Shown piece after piece: positions 46,590 to 58,606 of a DNA stretch of 64,000 nucleotides. Origin of the DNA: Leptodactylus fallax. Its lineage: Eukaryota; Chordata; Amphibia; Anura; Leptodactylidae. Where the stretch lies: assembly GCA_947044405.1 (NCBI GenBank), contig CAMRHE010000501.1:922001-986000 (forward strand), given 5' to 3'. The stretch's first letter is position 1. Each line of letters opens with the position of its first letter. A model generated the notes under the pieces. It worked only from the letters and a program-made list of their open reading frames with translations. It searched no databases and was not told the DNA's origin. A program made the position numbers and the translations under genes.

Positions 46590-48704
46590 CTGAAAAACAA
46601 AGAGGTAAGAGGGGTTATAGCAGAGGCGACACTGCGTGGAGTGCAGGTTCAGCGCAAAACTAGTACGACCTCCCCAGCTACCAATCCAGGTCACAGTGTG
46701 TGCTCGTATAGGTGTGTGGTTGGCATATACTATACATACATACTGTGTGTGTGAGTATATATGTACGAATGTGTGGTGTGTGTATATGTGCGTGAGTATA
46801 TAGGTATGTGCTGTGTATATGTGTGGACAGTGGGGGTGACATTGTGCGGCACCTTTGGACTGTGACAACTCTTACAGCCTTGTGGGTTGTGACATGACGG
46901 CCGGGTGTCGTTCAGTCGTGGTGCGATGTGTTGTGCCCAGAATCGTGTCCTGAATGTGGCTGAGGAGATTGTAACATTTCATGCAGGTTTGTTACACTGT
47001 GTCCTGTCAAGTAATACATTGTAACGCTGCGTGAATACAATGAGCTATGTCTCTGTGTGACAACAATGTCATGTGGTGTGACAACAATGTGAGACTTCCG
47101 CTGCACCACCACCTTGTAGCCATGAGAAGAGAGTGACAGCGGGGAGTCATTATATCGTCACTGCGTGCGACTGGAGCTGAAAGCATCGCCGGCCGCCGTA
47201 CAGAAACTTTGTAGCCTTGTGTATAGTGTGCGCGGAGTGTCGTAACGCCATGAAGTGCGGTGTACTGTGTGGTGACAGTAGGTGTTGTTGGAGGGTCCCT
47301 GCAGGCAGCAGCAGGGTCATATTGTGTGGGTCATGGATGTTGTGGCAGCTCCACTATTTGGCTGAGAGCAATATGTCGTGAGAGCGTGTACGAGGCTGCG
47401 CTGTGACCCCCGAGACAGCTCCGCACTGTCTGTCTGTGACCCTGCGAGGCGGCTGCGTGTTGTCAGGCTGTGACCCTGTGTTGTCGAGGCTCCGGCATCA
47501 TCAATAACCTGGGATCCATTGTGGCGTCTGCTCGGAGTCTGTAGAGCCATCTAAATGGACTGCGTCAGCGCCATATCTCTTCCCCTGTGACACCCTGATG
47601 GGGAGCGCTCTCTCTCTCGCTCTCCTATGCTGCTGCAGTACTAACCCTCTCAGCGCCGCAGCCCTGCTCATCAAAGCCGCCTGCCAAGAACCTGCCGGCG
47701 GATCCCACTCCAGGCAGACGACTCCAAAAATAATGAGTCGACCGTCACAAATAGTACATGAGTAAGAGGATTAGTCACCCCCACGCCCGCTCCCCCCGGG
47801 GCCACCACATCATCCGCACTGCCCCCCCATATCACACGACGTGACCCCATATATCAGTGATAATCAATGGAACGGAGAGAAGGCGGCCGCCATGACGAGT
47901 CAATGCAAAGACCACAGAGGCAGCAGAAGTAACCGGGGCCCAAACCAGAGGGCCCCCCAATAACACTGAGGAGCAGCGGAGGCACAAAGATAAATCCAGT
48001 CAATAACTCAGTATATCAGCGATCTGTGGGGAGACTACAACTCCCAGCATGCCCTGACCCACATCTGGTATGTGGAGGACTCCCCCGGGGTCACCGCTGT
48101 TCTCTGTATTACGCCTGTTTTGTCCGCACAATCCAATTAGTTATAAAATGACCCAATTACCTGCAGAATCCGCCCCGGGCGAGCAACATTTCTAAATGAA
48201 CTATGAAGGAGAAGACTCTTACTATGGTCTGGGACACTACAACTCCCAGCATGCTCTGGCCACCTACAAAGTGACTGGATGGGCAGTAGGGTCTAGCTCC
48301 ATGGACATCGCCCCTATGGGCACAGCCCCCTCCACATAGGGCCCAGGTTACTGCACTCAGCAGCGCCCCTGGGGTTATGTTACCCTGTATGATAGGAGTT
48401 GTAGTTTTGGAACAGCTGGAGATCCAGTTATGGTTCTGTCCTTCCCGACTCTCGGGGTTATCACGTCTCTCACTTTTATATTGTCACAATTCCCACCGTG
48501 TGAACACCGCCACCGCCGTGTTGTCCACCATTGCTGCAGAAGGAGATCTAACGTATCTATAGATGCTTGAATGTAAACGTCCTTGAGGAGAGATGTCGCT
48601 CCAGACTGACGCCAGTCACCTCGTACATCCTATACCTCTGCAGTCACAGCTCTGCGCAACACCCACACACTGCCGCACCGCACACACATGACAAGCAGCA
48701 GCAC
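46590..48704. other. Intron 1 unique block, partly CpG-rich
   Basis: No array is present. From about 47120 to 47720 CpGs are frequent. ACTACAACTCCCAGCATGC(C) occurs at about 48027 and 48237. I looked on the minus strand for the DOCK3 first exon (an ATG-Trp-Thr start with GT donor) and did not find it here. Confidence 0.4.
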
Positions 48705-51142
48705 AGCCTCATCGTATAGTGCCCTGGGGAAGGAGGAGCGTACAGAGCACCATAGGGGGCGCCACAGCCTCATCGTATAGTGCCCTGGGGAAGGAGGAGT
48801 GTACAGAGCACCATAGGGGGCGCCACAGCCTCATCGTATAGAGCCCTGGGGAAGGAGGAGCGTACAGAGCACCATAGGGGGCGCCACAGCCTCATCGTAT
48901 AGAGCCCTGGGGAAGGAGGAGTGTACAGAGCACCATAGGGGGCGCCACAGCCTCATCGTATAGAGCCTGGGGAAGGAGGAGCGTACAGAGCACCATAGGG
49001 GGCGCCACAGCCTCATCGTATAGAGCCTGGGGAAGGAGGAGCGTACAGGGCACCATAGGGGGCGCCACAGCCTCATCGTATAGAGCCCTGGGGAAGGAGG
49101 AGTGTACAGGGCACCATAGGGGGCGCCACAGCCTCATCGTATAGAGCCCTGGGGAAGGAGGAGTGTACAGAGCACCATAGGGGGCGCCACAGCCTCATCG
49201 TATAGTGCCCTGGGGAAGGAGGAGCGTACAGGGCACCATAGGGGGCGCCACAGCCTCATCGTATAGAGCCTGGGGAAGGAGGAGCGTACAGAGCACCATA
49301 GGGGGCGCCACAGCCTCATCGTATAGAGCCCTGGGGAAGGAGGAGTGTACAGAGCACCATAGGGGGCGCCACAGCCTCATCGTATAGAGCCCTGGGGAAG
49401 GAGGAGTGTACAGAGCACCATAGGGGGCGCCACAGCCTCATCGTATAGAGCCCTGGGGAAGGAGGAGTGTACAGAGCACCATAGGGGGCGCCACAGCCTC
49501 ATCGTATAGAGCCCTGGGGAAGGAGGAGTGTACAGGGCACCATAGGGGGCGCCACAGCCTCATCGTATAGAGCCCTGGGGAAGGAGGAGTGTACAGAGCA
49601 CCATAGGGGGCGCCACAGCCTCATCGTATAGTGCCCTGGGGAAGGAGGAGTGTACAGAGCACCATAGGGGGCGCCACAGCCTCATCGTATAGTGCCCTGG
49701 GGAAGGAGGAGTGTACAGAGCACCATAGGGGGCGCCACAGCCTCATCGTATAGAGCCCTGGGGAAGGGGGAGTGTACAGGGCACCATAGGGGGCGCCACA
49801 GCCTCATCGTATAGTGCCCTGGGGAAGGAGGAGTGTACAGAGCACCATAGGGGGCGCCACAGCCTCATCGTATAGAGCCCTGGGGAAGGAGGAGTGTACA
49901 GAGCACCATAGGGGGCGCCACAGCCTCATCGTATAGAGCCTGGGGAAGGAGGAGCGTACAGAGCACCATAGGGGGCGCCACAGCCTCATCGTATAGAGCC
50001 CTGGGGAAGGAGGAGTGTACAGAGCACCATAGGGGGCGCCACAGCCTCATCGTATAGAGCCCTGGGGAAGGAGGAGCGTACAGAGCACCATAGGGGGCGC
50101 CACAGCCTCATCCTATAGAGCCCTGGGGAAGGAGGAGTGTACAGAGCACCATAGGGGGCGCCACAGCCTCATCGTATAGAGCCCTGGGGAAGGAGGAGCG
50201 TACAGAGCACCATATGGGGGCGCCACAGCCTCATCGTATAGAGCCCTGGGGAAGGAGGAGTGTACAGGGCACCATAGGGGGCGCCACAGCCTCATCGTAT
50301 AGAGCCTGGGGGAAGGAGGAGTGTACAGGGCACCATAGGGGGCGCCACAGCCTCATCGTATAGAGCCCTGGGGAAGGAGGAGCGTACAGAGCACCATAGG
50401 GGGCGCCACAGCCTCATCCTATAGAGCCCTGGGGGAAGGAGGAGTGTACAGAGCACCATAGGGGGCGCCACAGCCTCATCGTATAGAGCCTGGGGAAGGA
50501 GGAGTGTACAGGGCACCATAGGGGGCGCCACAGCCTCATCGTATAGAGCCCTGGGGAAGGAGGAGTGTACAGAGCACCATAGGGGGCGCCACAGCCTCAT
50601 CGTATAGAGCCCTGGGGAAGGAGGAGTGTACAGGGCACCATAGGGGGCGCCACAGCCTCATCGTATAGAGCCCTGGGGAAGGAGGAGCGTACAGAGCACC
50701 ATAGGGGGCGCCACAGCCTCATCGTATAGTGCCCTGGGGAAGGAGGAGCGTACAGGGCACCATAGGGGGCGCCACAGCCTCATCGTATAGAGCCTGGGGA
50801 AGGAGGAGCGTACAGAGCACCATAGGGGGCGCCACAGCCTCATCGTATAGAGCCTGGGGAAGGAGGAGTGTACAGGGCACCATAGGGGGCGCCACAGCCT
50901 CATCGTATAGAGCCCTGGGGAAGGAGGAGTGTACAGAGCACCATAGGGGGCGCCACAGCCTCATCGTATAGAGCCTGGGGAAGGAGGAGTGTACAGGGCA
51001 CCATAGGGGGCGCCACAGCCTCATCGTATAGAGCCCTGGGGAAGGAGGAGCGTACAGAGCACCATAGGGGGCGCCACAGCCTCATCGTATAGAGCCTGGG
51101 GAAGGAGGAGTGTACAGAGCACCATAGGGGGCGCCACAGGAC
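48705..51142. repeat. 61-bp tandem array
   Basis: About 40 units of GCCACAGCCTCATCGTATAG, AGCCCTGGGGAAGGAGGAGT, GTACAGAGCACCATAGGGGG. Variants are AGCCTGG/AGCCCTGG, GCGTAC/GTGTAC and AGAGCACC/AGGGCACC. Blocks repeat in identical order, for example 49201-49260 and 50721-50781. It lies in DOCK3 intron 1. Confidence 0.96.
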
Positions 51143-51878
51143 CACCAGCTGCAGCAGTACATGCCCATCATATATATCCTAGAAAAGATGGTGTATACTC
51201 CCTGTGAGGTCCTTGCCCCAGCCCCACCCCGCTCCCTATGGAGTCCTGCACCTGACCAGGTCGTTTATCTACAATTGTAACAAACCCTCAGCTGTGGACA
51301 GTATTAGGTCAGGACAGATTTTCGAGGGAGAGTGGAAGCGTTTGCGGATAGCTGGCCACATTACTGCGGTGCAGGCCGGGGACAGGACAGGTCCCTGTTT
51401 ACACACTCGCTCCTTCTCGTCCCCGCGCTCACATGTGAGGTTTCCGTGAATTAAGGTCAGACACCGCCTGGAGAGAGCGTGGCGGGGGAGGGGGATCCTC
51501 TCGGCCAGGGGATTATTTAATGCTGATTTGATTATAACAATCATGTTGTCTCGTGCCCAGACATAATCCCGGCCGCTCCAGTGGTCACCACCATGCCAAG
51601 GGGCCTGTAGCAGGCGGGCGTATACGTAGTGACTACGCGTTATATACTCATGGCACATGGTAGGTGGGAGCCCTGTGATATAACACGGACCTGTAACCCC
51701 CCCGCCCCAGCGCTGTCCTGGCGTTTCTCGCACGTCCCTGACATAATGACCTCCCTGCTTGCTCAGCAGCTCCACAGATGCTCTTACCCAGCTCTGTGCA
51801 GACCGGATCCCCGGGGACACATGACAGGGCCGTGCGCTCAGCACCAGCGGGACAAGCATGTAGAACTGCGCAGAACTC
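51143..51878. other. Intron 1 unique block
   Basis: About 740 bp without arrays. TGTAACAAACCCTCAGCTGT near 51277 is another end of the short inverted-repeat family. A stretch near 51500-51550 (GGGATTATTTAATGCTGATT) looks single-copy. The 204-codon minus frame shows no recognisable protein. Confidence 0.4.
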
Positions 51879-52069
51879 CTCACAGCTGAGGGGTTGTTAC
51901 AGTGATATCCAGTCTAGTCCATGCTAGGAGATGAATATATTAGCAAAAAGCTATTATAGTTTGTTACAATGTATCAGTGCAGGTAACTTGTATCAATCTG
52001 GAGTCCAGGAAGTTTCCTTCAGAGATATATTCTAGAGTGGGTACGACTGTAACAAACCCTCAGCTGTGA
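51879..52069. mobile_element. Short inverted-repeat element, second complete copy
   Basis: About 190 bp bounded by CTCACAGCTGAGGGGTTGTT and AACAAACCCTCAGCTGTGA, the same ends as at 10445-10582. The internal sequence is largely different from that copy. No coding sequence. Confidence 0.5.
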
Positions 52070-52424
52070 AAAGCAGTCACTGCAGGAACATTTCCATTCA
52101 CTGACTGGGAGCAGATGAAATGGAAGCTCTTTCAGAATGGTAAGAGGTGTCCATTATACCAGAGCCCCCCTTTAAGTCTCCTTCTATGTTCTGCCATGTG
52201 GCGGTGGGCGGAGGCCGGTGCGGCCCGATTATCTGCGCACTTCAGCGATGTCTGGAGCTTTCAGCATGGATTAGCCTAATTATATCGCCCTATCACAAAG
52301 AGCAGCCCTCCCCCCACCAGTCATATCAGGAACCTGCCCAAATCCTGAGGGGTAGAAAACTGCCCATAGACATCACAGGACACCCCCAACCCTAAAGGAT
52401 GGGAGACCACCACAAAAGACTCTC
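52070..52424. other. Intron 1 spacer
   Basis: About 355 bp of unique sequence. TGGATTAGCCTAATTATATC near 52268 contains homeodomain-type cores, but nothing stronger can be said. Confidence 0.4.
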
Positions 52425-54372
52425 TAGAGACGCCCGCTCTCTCCATCGCTCCGCTCTAGAGACGGCCGCTCTCCCCGTCGCTACCCTCTAGAGACGGCCG
52501 CTCTCTCCGTCGCTCCTCTCTAGAGACGCCCGCACTCCCCATCGCTCCCCTCTAGAGACGCCCGCTCTCTCCGTCGCTCCCCCTCTAGAGACGCCCACTC
52601 TCTCCGTCGCTCCTCTCTAGATACGCCCGCTCTCCATCGCTCCCCTCTAGAGACGCCCGCTCTCTCCATCGCTCCCCTCTAGAGACGCCCGCTCTCTCCA
52701 TCGCTCCCCCTCTAGAGACGCCCGCTCTCTCCATCGCTCCCCTCTAGAGACGCCCGCTCTCTCCATCGCTCCCCTCTAGAGACGCCCGCTCTCTCCATCG
52801 CTCCCCTCTAGAGACGCCCGCTCTCTCCATCGCTCCCCTCTAGATATGCCCGCTCTCCATCGCTCCTCTCTAGATATGCCCGCTCTCTCCATCGCTCCTC
52901 TCTAGATATGCCCGCTCTCCATCGCTCCCCTCTAGAGACGCCCGCTCTCCATCGCTCCCCTCTAGATATGCCCGCTCTCCATCGCTCCCCTCTAGAGACG
53001 CCCGCTCTCCATCGCTCCTCTCTAGATATGCCCGCTCTCCATCGCTCCCCTCTAGAGACGCCCGCTCTCCATCGCTCCCCTCTAGAGACGCCCGCTCTCC
53101 ATCGCTCCTCTCTAGATATGCCCACTCTCTCCATCGCTCCCCTCTAGAGACGCCCGCTCTCCATCGCTCCCCTCTAGAGACGCCCGCTCTCCATCGCTCC
53201 TCTCTAGATACGCCCGCTCTCCATCGCTCCTCTCTAGATACGCCCGCTCTCCATCGCTCCCTCTCTAGATACGCCCGCTCTCCATCGCTCCTCTCTAGAT
53301 ATGCCCGCTCTCCATCGCTCCTCTCTAGATATGCCCGCTTTCCATCGCTCCTCTCTAGATATGCCCGCTCTCCATCGCTCCTCTCTAGATATGCCCGCTT
53401 TCCATCGCTCCTCTCTAGATATGCCCGCTCTCCATCGCTCCCCCTCTAGATACGCCCGCTCTCCATCGCTCCTCTCTAGATACGCCCACTCTCTCCATCG
53501 CTCCCCTCTAGATATGCCCGCTCTCCATCGCTCCTCTCTAGATACGCCCGCTTTCCATCGCTCCTCTCTAGATATGCCCGCTCTCCATCGCTCCCCTCTA
53601 GATACGCCCGCTCTCCATCGCTCCTCTCTAGATACGCCCGCTCTCCATCGCTCCCCTCTAGATACGCCCGCTCTCCATCGCTCCTCTCTAGATACGCCCG
53701 CTCTCCATCGCTCCTCTCTAGATATGCCCGCTCTCCATCGCTCCTCTCTAGATATGCCCACTCTCTCCATCGCTCCCCTCTAGATACGCCCGCTCTCCAT
53801 CGCTCCTCTCTAGATATGCCCGCTCTCCATCGCTCCTCTCTAGATACGCCCGCTCTCCATCGCTCCTCTCTAGATACGCCCGCTCTCCATCGCTCCTCTC
53901 TAGATACGCCCGCTCTCCATCGCTCCTCTCTAGATACGCCCACTCTCTCCATCGCTCCCCTCTAGATACGCCCGCTCTCCATCGCTCCTCTCTAGATATG
54001 CCCGCTCTCCATCGCTCCCCTCTAGATATGCCCGCTCTCCATCGCTCCTCTCTAGATATGCCCGCTCTCCATCGCTCCCCTCTAGATACGCCCGCTCTCC
54101 ATCGCTCCTCTCTAGATATGCCCGCTCTCCATCGCTCCTCTCTAGATACGCCCACTCTCTCCATCGCTCCCCTCTAGATACGCCCACTCTCTCCATCGCT
54201 CCCCTCTAGATACGCCCACTCTCTCCATCGCTCCCCTCTAGATACGCCCGCTCTCCATCGCTCCTCTCTAGATATGCCCGCTCTCCATCGCTCCCCTCTA
54301 GATATGCCCGCTCTCCATCGCTCCTCTCTAGATATGCCCGCTCTCCATCGCTCCCCTCTAGATATGCCCGGT
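52425..54372. repeat. 30/32-bp tandem array with an XbaI-like site per unit
   Basis: About 63 units of CTCTAGATATGCCCGCTCTC then CATCGCTCCT. The left part has GAGACGCCCG units, the right part GATACG or GATATG. 32-bp units carry CTCTCTCC. Most units contain TCTAGA. The plus strand is pyrimidine-rich. It lies in intron 1. Confidence 0.96.
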
Positions 54373-55177
54373 GCCTCCCTTACTCCTTGATGAAGCTGAT
54401 GTGATAGGTTCCAGTTCACATTTGATGACTGGGATCTGATTAATCTGCAGCTTCTCATCTTGCAGTAATAACTTAGCGAGTAGCTCATTATCTGCCTCCT
54501 AATTACTATGCATTTATGTTAATTACCCCGATATAAATGCGCCTGTACGCTTCTGTCAGCTCCGGTCACACACTGGTTAAGAGGCCGCACATAATAGCCG
54601 GGATATAAATAGTGCGCATTTCCAAGACAAACTCATTATTCTCGTACAAAGCTGAGATCGGATGATTGACCCCCGGCTCGCACAGGAAACGCAGCAATGT
54701 CGCCTTATTTACTAATAAAGAGAAAACGCCGCCAAATCCCCACAGCAACCGACCGGACACAAACTAACCTAAAAAGTGCGCTACGTGGGCCTGGCTCTAT
54801 GTAATATGAGCTAATGAATAACCCCCAGGGCCGCGCGTCCTCCGATCTGACACCGGCTAGATCTGCTGCAATGTGATTAGGACACATCAATGGCCCAGAT
54901 TTGTCTCCTACTTTGTGTTTCAGTTTTTGTCAACCATAAAATCCCTAAAATCAATTACAGCTCTAATGGAGGGTGAAGCATTACCGCGAGCTCCGAAAAT
55001 AACACGGCGACCACTCAGGATCGCTCCCCTGAGGAGGAATATCAGGACGCAGGGATATTGTGCAACCGTCCGAGCACAGCCCTGAAGACGCCACAATGGA
55101 GAGTGTAGGGATGAAGGAGCAAAAAGAGGCATCATGTGATCCTGGTGACATCGGACGACCGCGAGGAGGAAGTATAT
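54373..55177. other. Intron 1 AT-rich unique block, possible conserved element
   Basis: No repeat is visible from about 54440 to 55170. It includes CCTAATTACTATGCATTTAT followed by GTTAATTACC near 54498-54528, and the AAAATCAATTACAGC stretch near 54947. Clustered TAATTA/ATGCAT cores in a repeat-free island inside so repetitive an intron suggest constraint. This is inference. Confidence 0.4.
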
Positions 55178-56756
55178 AAGAAGGGGATATACAGGGTCTG
55201 ATATAAGGAGATATACAAGGTCTGATATAAGGGGATATACAGTGTATAAGGGGATATACAGGGTCTGATATAAGGGGATATACAGTGTATAAGGGGATAT
55301 ACAGGGTCTGATATAAGGGGATATACAGTGTATAAGGGGATATACAGGGTCTGATATAAGGGGATATACAGGGTCTGATATAAGGAGATATACAGGGTCT
55401 GATATAAGGAGATATACAGGGTCTGATATAAGGAGATATACAGGGTCTGATATAAGGAGATATACAGGGTCTGATATAAGGGGATATACAGGGTCTGATA
55501 TAAGGAGATATACAGGGTCTGATATAAGGGGATATACAGTGTATAAGGGGATATACAGGGTCTGATATAAGGGGATATACAGGGTCTGATATAAGGGGAT
55601 ATACAGTGTATAAGGGGATATACAGGGTCTGATATAAGGGGATATACAGGGTCTGATATAAGGGGATATACAGTGTATAAGGGGATATACAGGGTCTGAT
55701 ATAAGGGGATATACAGGGTCTGATATAAGGGGATATACAGTGTATAAGGGGATATACAGGGTCTGATATAAGGGGATATACAGGGTCTGATATAAGGAGA
55801 TATACAGGGTCTGATATAAGGAGATATACAGGGTCTGATATAAGGAGATATACAGGGTCTGATATAAGGGGATATACAGGGTCTGATATAAGGAGATATA
55901 CAGGGTCTGATATAAGGGGATATACAGGGTCTGATATAAGGAGATATACAGGGTCTGATATAAGGAGATATACAGGGTCTGATATAAGGGGATATACAGT
56001 GTATAAGGGGATATACAGTGTATAAGGGGATATACAGTGTATAAGGGGATATACAGGGTCTGATATAAGGAGATATACAAGGTCTGATATAAGGGGATAT
56101 ACAGGGTCTGATATAAGGGGATATACAGTGTATAAGGGGATATACAGTGTATAAGGAGATATACAGGGTCTGATATAAGGAGATATACAGGGTCTGATAT
56201 AAGGAGATATACAGGGTCTGATATAAGGAGATATACAAGGTCTGATATAAGGGGATATACAGTGTATAAGGGGATATACAGGGTCTGATATAAGGGGATA
56301 TACAGTGTATAAGGGGATATACAGGGTCTGATATAAGGAGATATACAGGGTCTGATATAAGGAGATATACAGGGTCTGATATAAGGAGATATACAGGGTC
56401 TGATATAAGGAGATATACAGTGTATAAGGGGATATACAGGGTCTGATATAAGGGGATATACAGTGTATAAGGGGATATACAGGGTCTGATATAAGGGGAT
56501 ATACAGTGTATAAGGGGATATACAGGGTCTGATATAAGGGGATATACAGTGTATAAGGGGATATACAGGGTCTGATATAAGGGGATATACAGTGTATAAG
56601 GGGATATACAGGGTCTGATATAAGGGGATATACAGTGTATAAGGGGATATACAGGGTCTGATATAAGGGGATATACAGTGTATAAGGGGATATACAGTGT
56701 ATAAGGGGATATACAGTGTATAAGAGGATATACAAGGTCTGATATAAGGGGATATA
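55178..56756. repeat. 24/19-bp mosaic array (left part)
   Basis: Two unit types alternate irregularly: a 24-bp unit GATATACAGGGTCTGATATA+AGGG and a 19-bp unit GATATACAGTGTATAAGGG, about 70 in all, each also in an AGGAG version. The minus-strand frames (up to 659 codons) are artefacts. The array was split by a Tc1 element, and a few units continue at 58311-58372. Confidence 0.95.
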
Positions 56757-58310
56757 CAGTCATGGCCAAAAGTTTTGAGAATGATACAAATATTAATTTT
56801 TACAAAGTCTACTGCTTCAGTTTTTCTAATGGCAATTTGCATATACTCCAGAATGTTATAAAGAGTGATCAGCTTAACAGCAATTACTTGCAAAGTCAAT
56901 ATTTGCCTAGAAAATGAACTTTATCCCCCAAAACACATTTCAACATCATTGCAGCCCTGCCTTAAAAGGACCACCTAACATCGTTTCAGTGATTGCTCCA
57001 TTAACACAGGTGTGGGTGTTGATGAGGACAGGGCTGGAGATCAATCTGTCATGATTAAGTAAGAATGACACCACTGGACACTTTAAAAGGAGGCTGGTGC
57101 TTGCCATCATTGTTTCTCTTCTGTTAACCATGGTTATCTCTAAAGAAACACGTGCAGTCATCATTGCACTGCACAAAAATGGCCTAACTGGGAAGAGTAT
57201 TGCAGCTAGAAAGATTGCACCTCAGTCAACAATCTATCGTATCATCAAGAACTTCAAGGAGAGAGGTTCCATTGGTGCCAAAAAGGCTCCAGGGCGCCCA
57301 AGAAAGACTAGCAAGCGGCAGGACCGTCTCTTAAAAGTGTTTCAGCTGCGGGATGGGGCTACCAGCAGTGCAGAGCTTGCTGAGGAATGGCAGCAGGCAG
57401 GTGTGAGTGCATCTGCACGCACTGTGAGGCGGAGACTCTTGGAGCAAGGCCTGGTCTCAAGGAGGGCAGCAAAGAAGCCACTTCTCTCCAGAAAAAACAT
57501 CAGGGACAGACTGATATTCTGCAAAAGGTACAGGGAGTGGACTGCTGAGGACTGGGGGAAAGTCATTTACTCTGATGAATCCCCTTTTCCATTGTTTGGA
57601 ACATCTGGAAAACAGCTTATTCGGAGAAGAAGAGGTGAGCGCTACCACCAGTCTTGTCTCATGCCAACTGTAAAGCATCCTGAAACCATTCATGTGTGGG
57701 GTTGCTTCTCAGCCAAGGGAATCGGCTCTCTCACAGTCTTGCCATGAATAAAGAATGGTACCAGAATGTCCTCCAAGAGCAACTTCTCCCAACCGTCCAA
57801 GAGCAGTTTGGCGCTCAACAATGCCTTTTCCAGCATGATGGAGCACCTTGCCATAAAGCAAAGGTGATAACTAAATGGCTCAGGGAACAAAACATAGAGA
57901 TTTTGGGTCCATGGCCTGGAAACTCCCCAGATCTTAATCCCATTGAGAACTTGTGGTCAATCATCAAGAGACGGGTGGACAAACAAAAACCAACAAATTC
58001 AGACAAAATGAAAGCATTGATTCTGCAAGAATGGACTGCTATCAGTCAGGATTCGGTCCAGAAGTTGATTGAGAGCATGCCAGGGAGAATTGCAGAGGTC
58101 CTGAAGAAGAAGGGTCGACACTGCAAATATTGACTTGCTGCATGAACTCATTCTAACTGTCAATATAAGCTTCTGTTACTCATAATATGAATGCAATTCT
58201 ATTTCTGTATGTGATAAAAACATCTGACAAACACACAGAAAAACCAGAGGGCAGCAGATCATGTGAAAATACAATATTTGTGGCATTCTCAAAACTTTTG
58301 GCCATGACTT
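56757..58310 (+). mobile_element. Tc1/mariner-type transposon, 1554 bp, inserted in the 24/19-bp array
   Basis: The ends CAGTCATGGCCAAAAGTTTT and AAAACTTTTGGCCATGACTT form inverted repeats matching over about 27 bp and weakly further. TA flanks both sides (56755-56756 and 58311-58312), the Tc1 target duplication. The array phrase GATATACAGGGTCTG is split exactly at the TA. It encodes one transposase, now broken, in the plus orientation, opposite to DOCK3. Its length is typical of vertebrate Tc1 elements (about 1.6 kb). Confidence 0.95.
57130..58133 (+). pseudogene. Tc1 transposase, DD34E type, frameshifted
   Basis: The chosen start gives MVISKETRAVIIALHKNGLT, typical of Tc1 transposases, rather than the in-frame ATG 33 bp upstream. 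The N-terminal half has paired helix-turn-helix regions with the linker APGRPRK (about residues 53-59). Catalytic residues are visible: first Asp in VIYSDESPF (about 149), second Asp in FQHDGAPCHKA, and Glu in DLNPIENLW. Near 57735-57747 the frame breaks: the first frame ends after GIGSLTVLP and the second resumes at AMNKEWYQNVL. A small deletion between the two, probably about a dozen bases, would explain this. The C-terminus GRHCKY is intact. The element could not make full-length transposase. Confidence 0.94.
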
Positions 58311-58372
58311 TACAGGGTCTGATATAAGGAGATATACAGTGTATAAGGGGATATACAAGGTCTATAAGGAGA
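58311..58372. repeat. 24/19-bp mosaic array (remnant right of the Tc1 element)
   Basis: Three units of the same array (ACAGGGTCTGATATAAGG, ACAGTGTATAAGGG, ACAAGGTCTATAAGG) follow the transposon, showing it inserted close to the array's right edge. Confidence 0.93.
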
Positions 58373-58479
58373 GCCAATATACTGTCTGAATATGCAGTGA
58401 TTTACTGTTCTAAACCATTCACAGAGATACAAGAAAATACACAGATACAGATCTATACCAGAAATATACAGAGATACAT

Positions 58480-58606
58480 ATACTGTGGTACATATAGATA
58501 CACCGAGATACATATAGTGTTATACATATAGATACACCGAGATACATATAGTGTTGTACATATAGATACACTGAGATACATATAGTGTGGTACATATAGA
58601 TACATA
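58480..58606. repeat. 34-bp short tandem repeat
   Basis: Three to four units of GATACACCGAGATACATATA then GTGTTGTACATATA. Confidence 0.85.

Noticed and set aside
51269..51883. 204-codon minus frame in unique sequence
   Set aside because: No recognisable domain or splice context; composition looks like random intron.
54920..56899. Tyr/Ile/Ser-rich minus frames of 545-659 codons
   Set aside because: Produced by the 24/19-bp AT-rich array. No domain, and interrupted by the Tc1 element.
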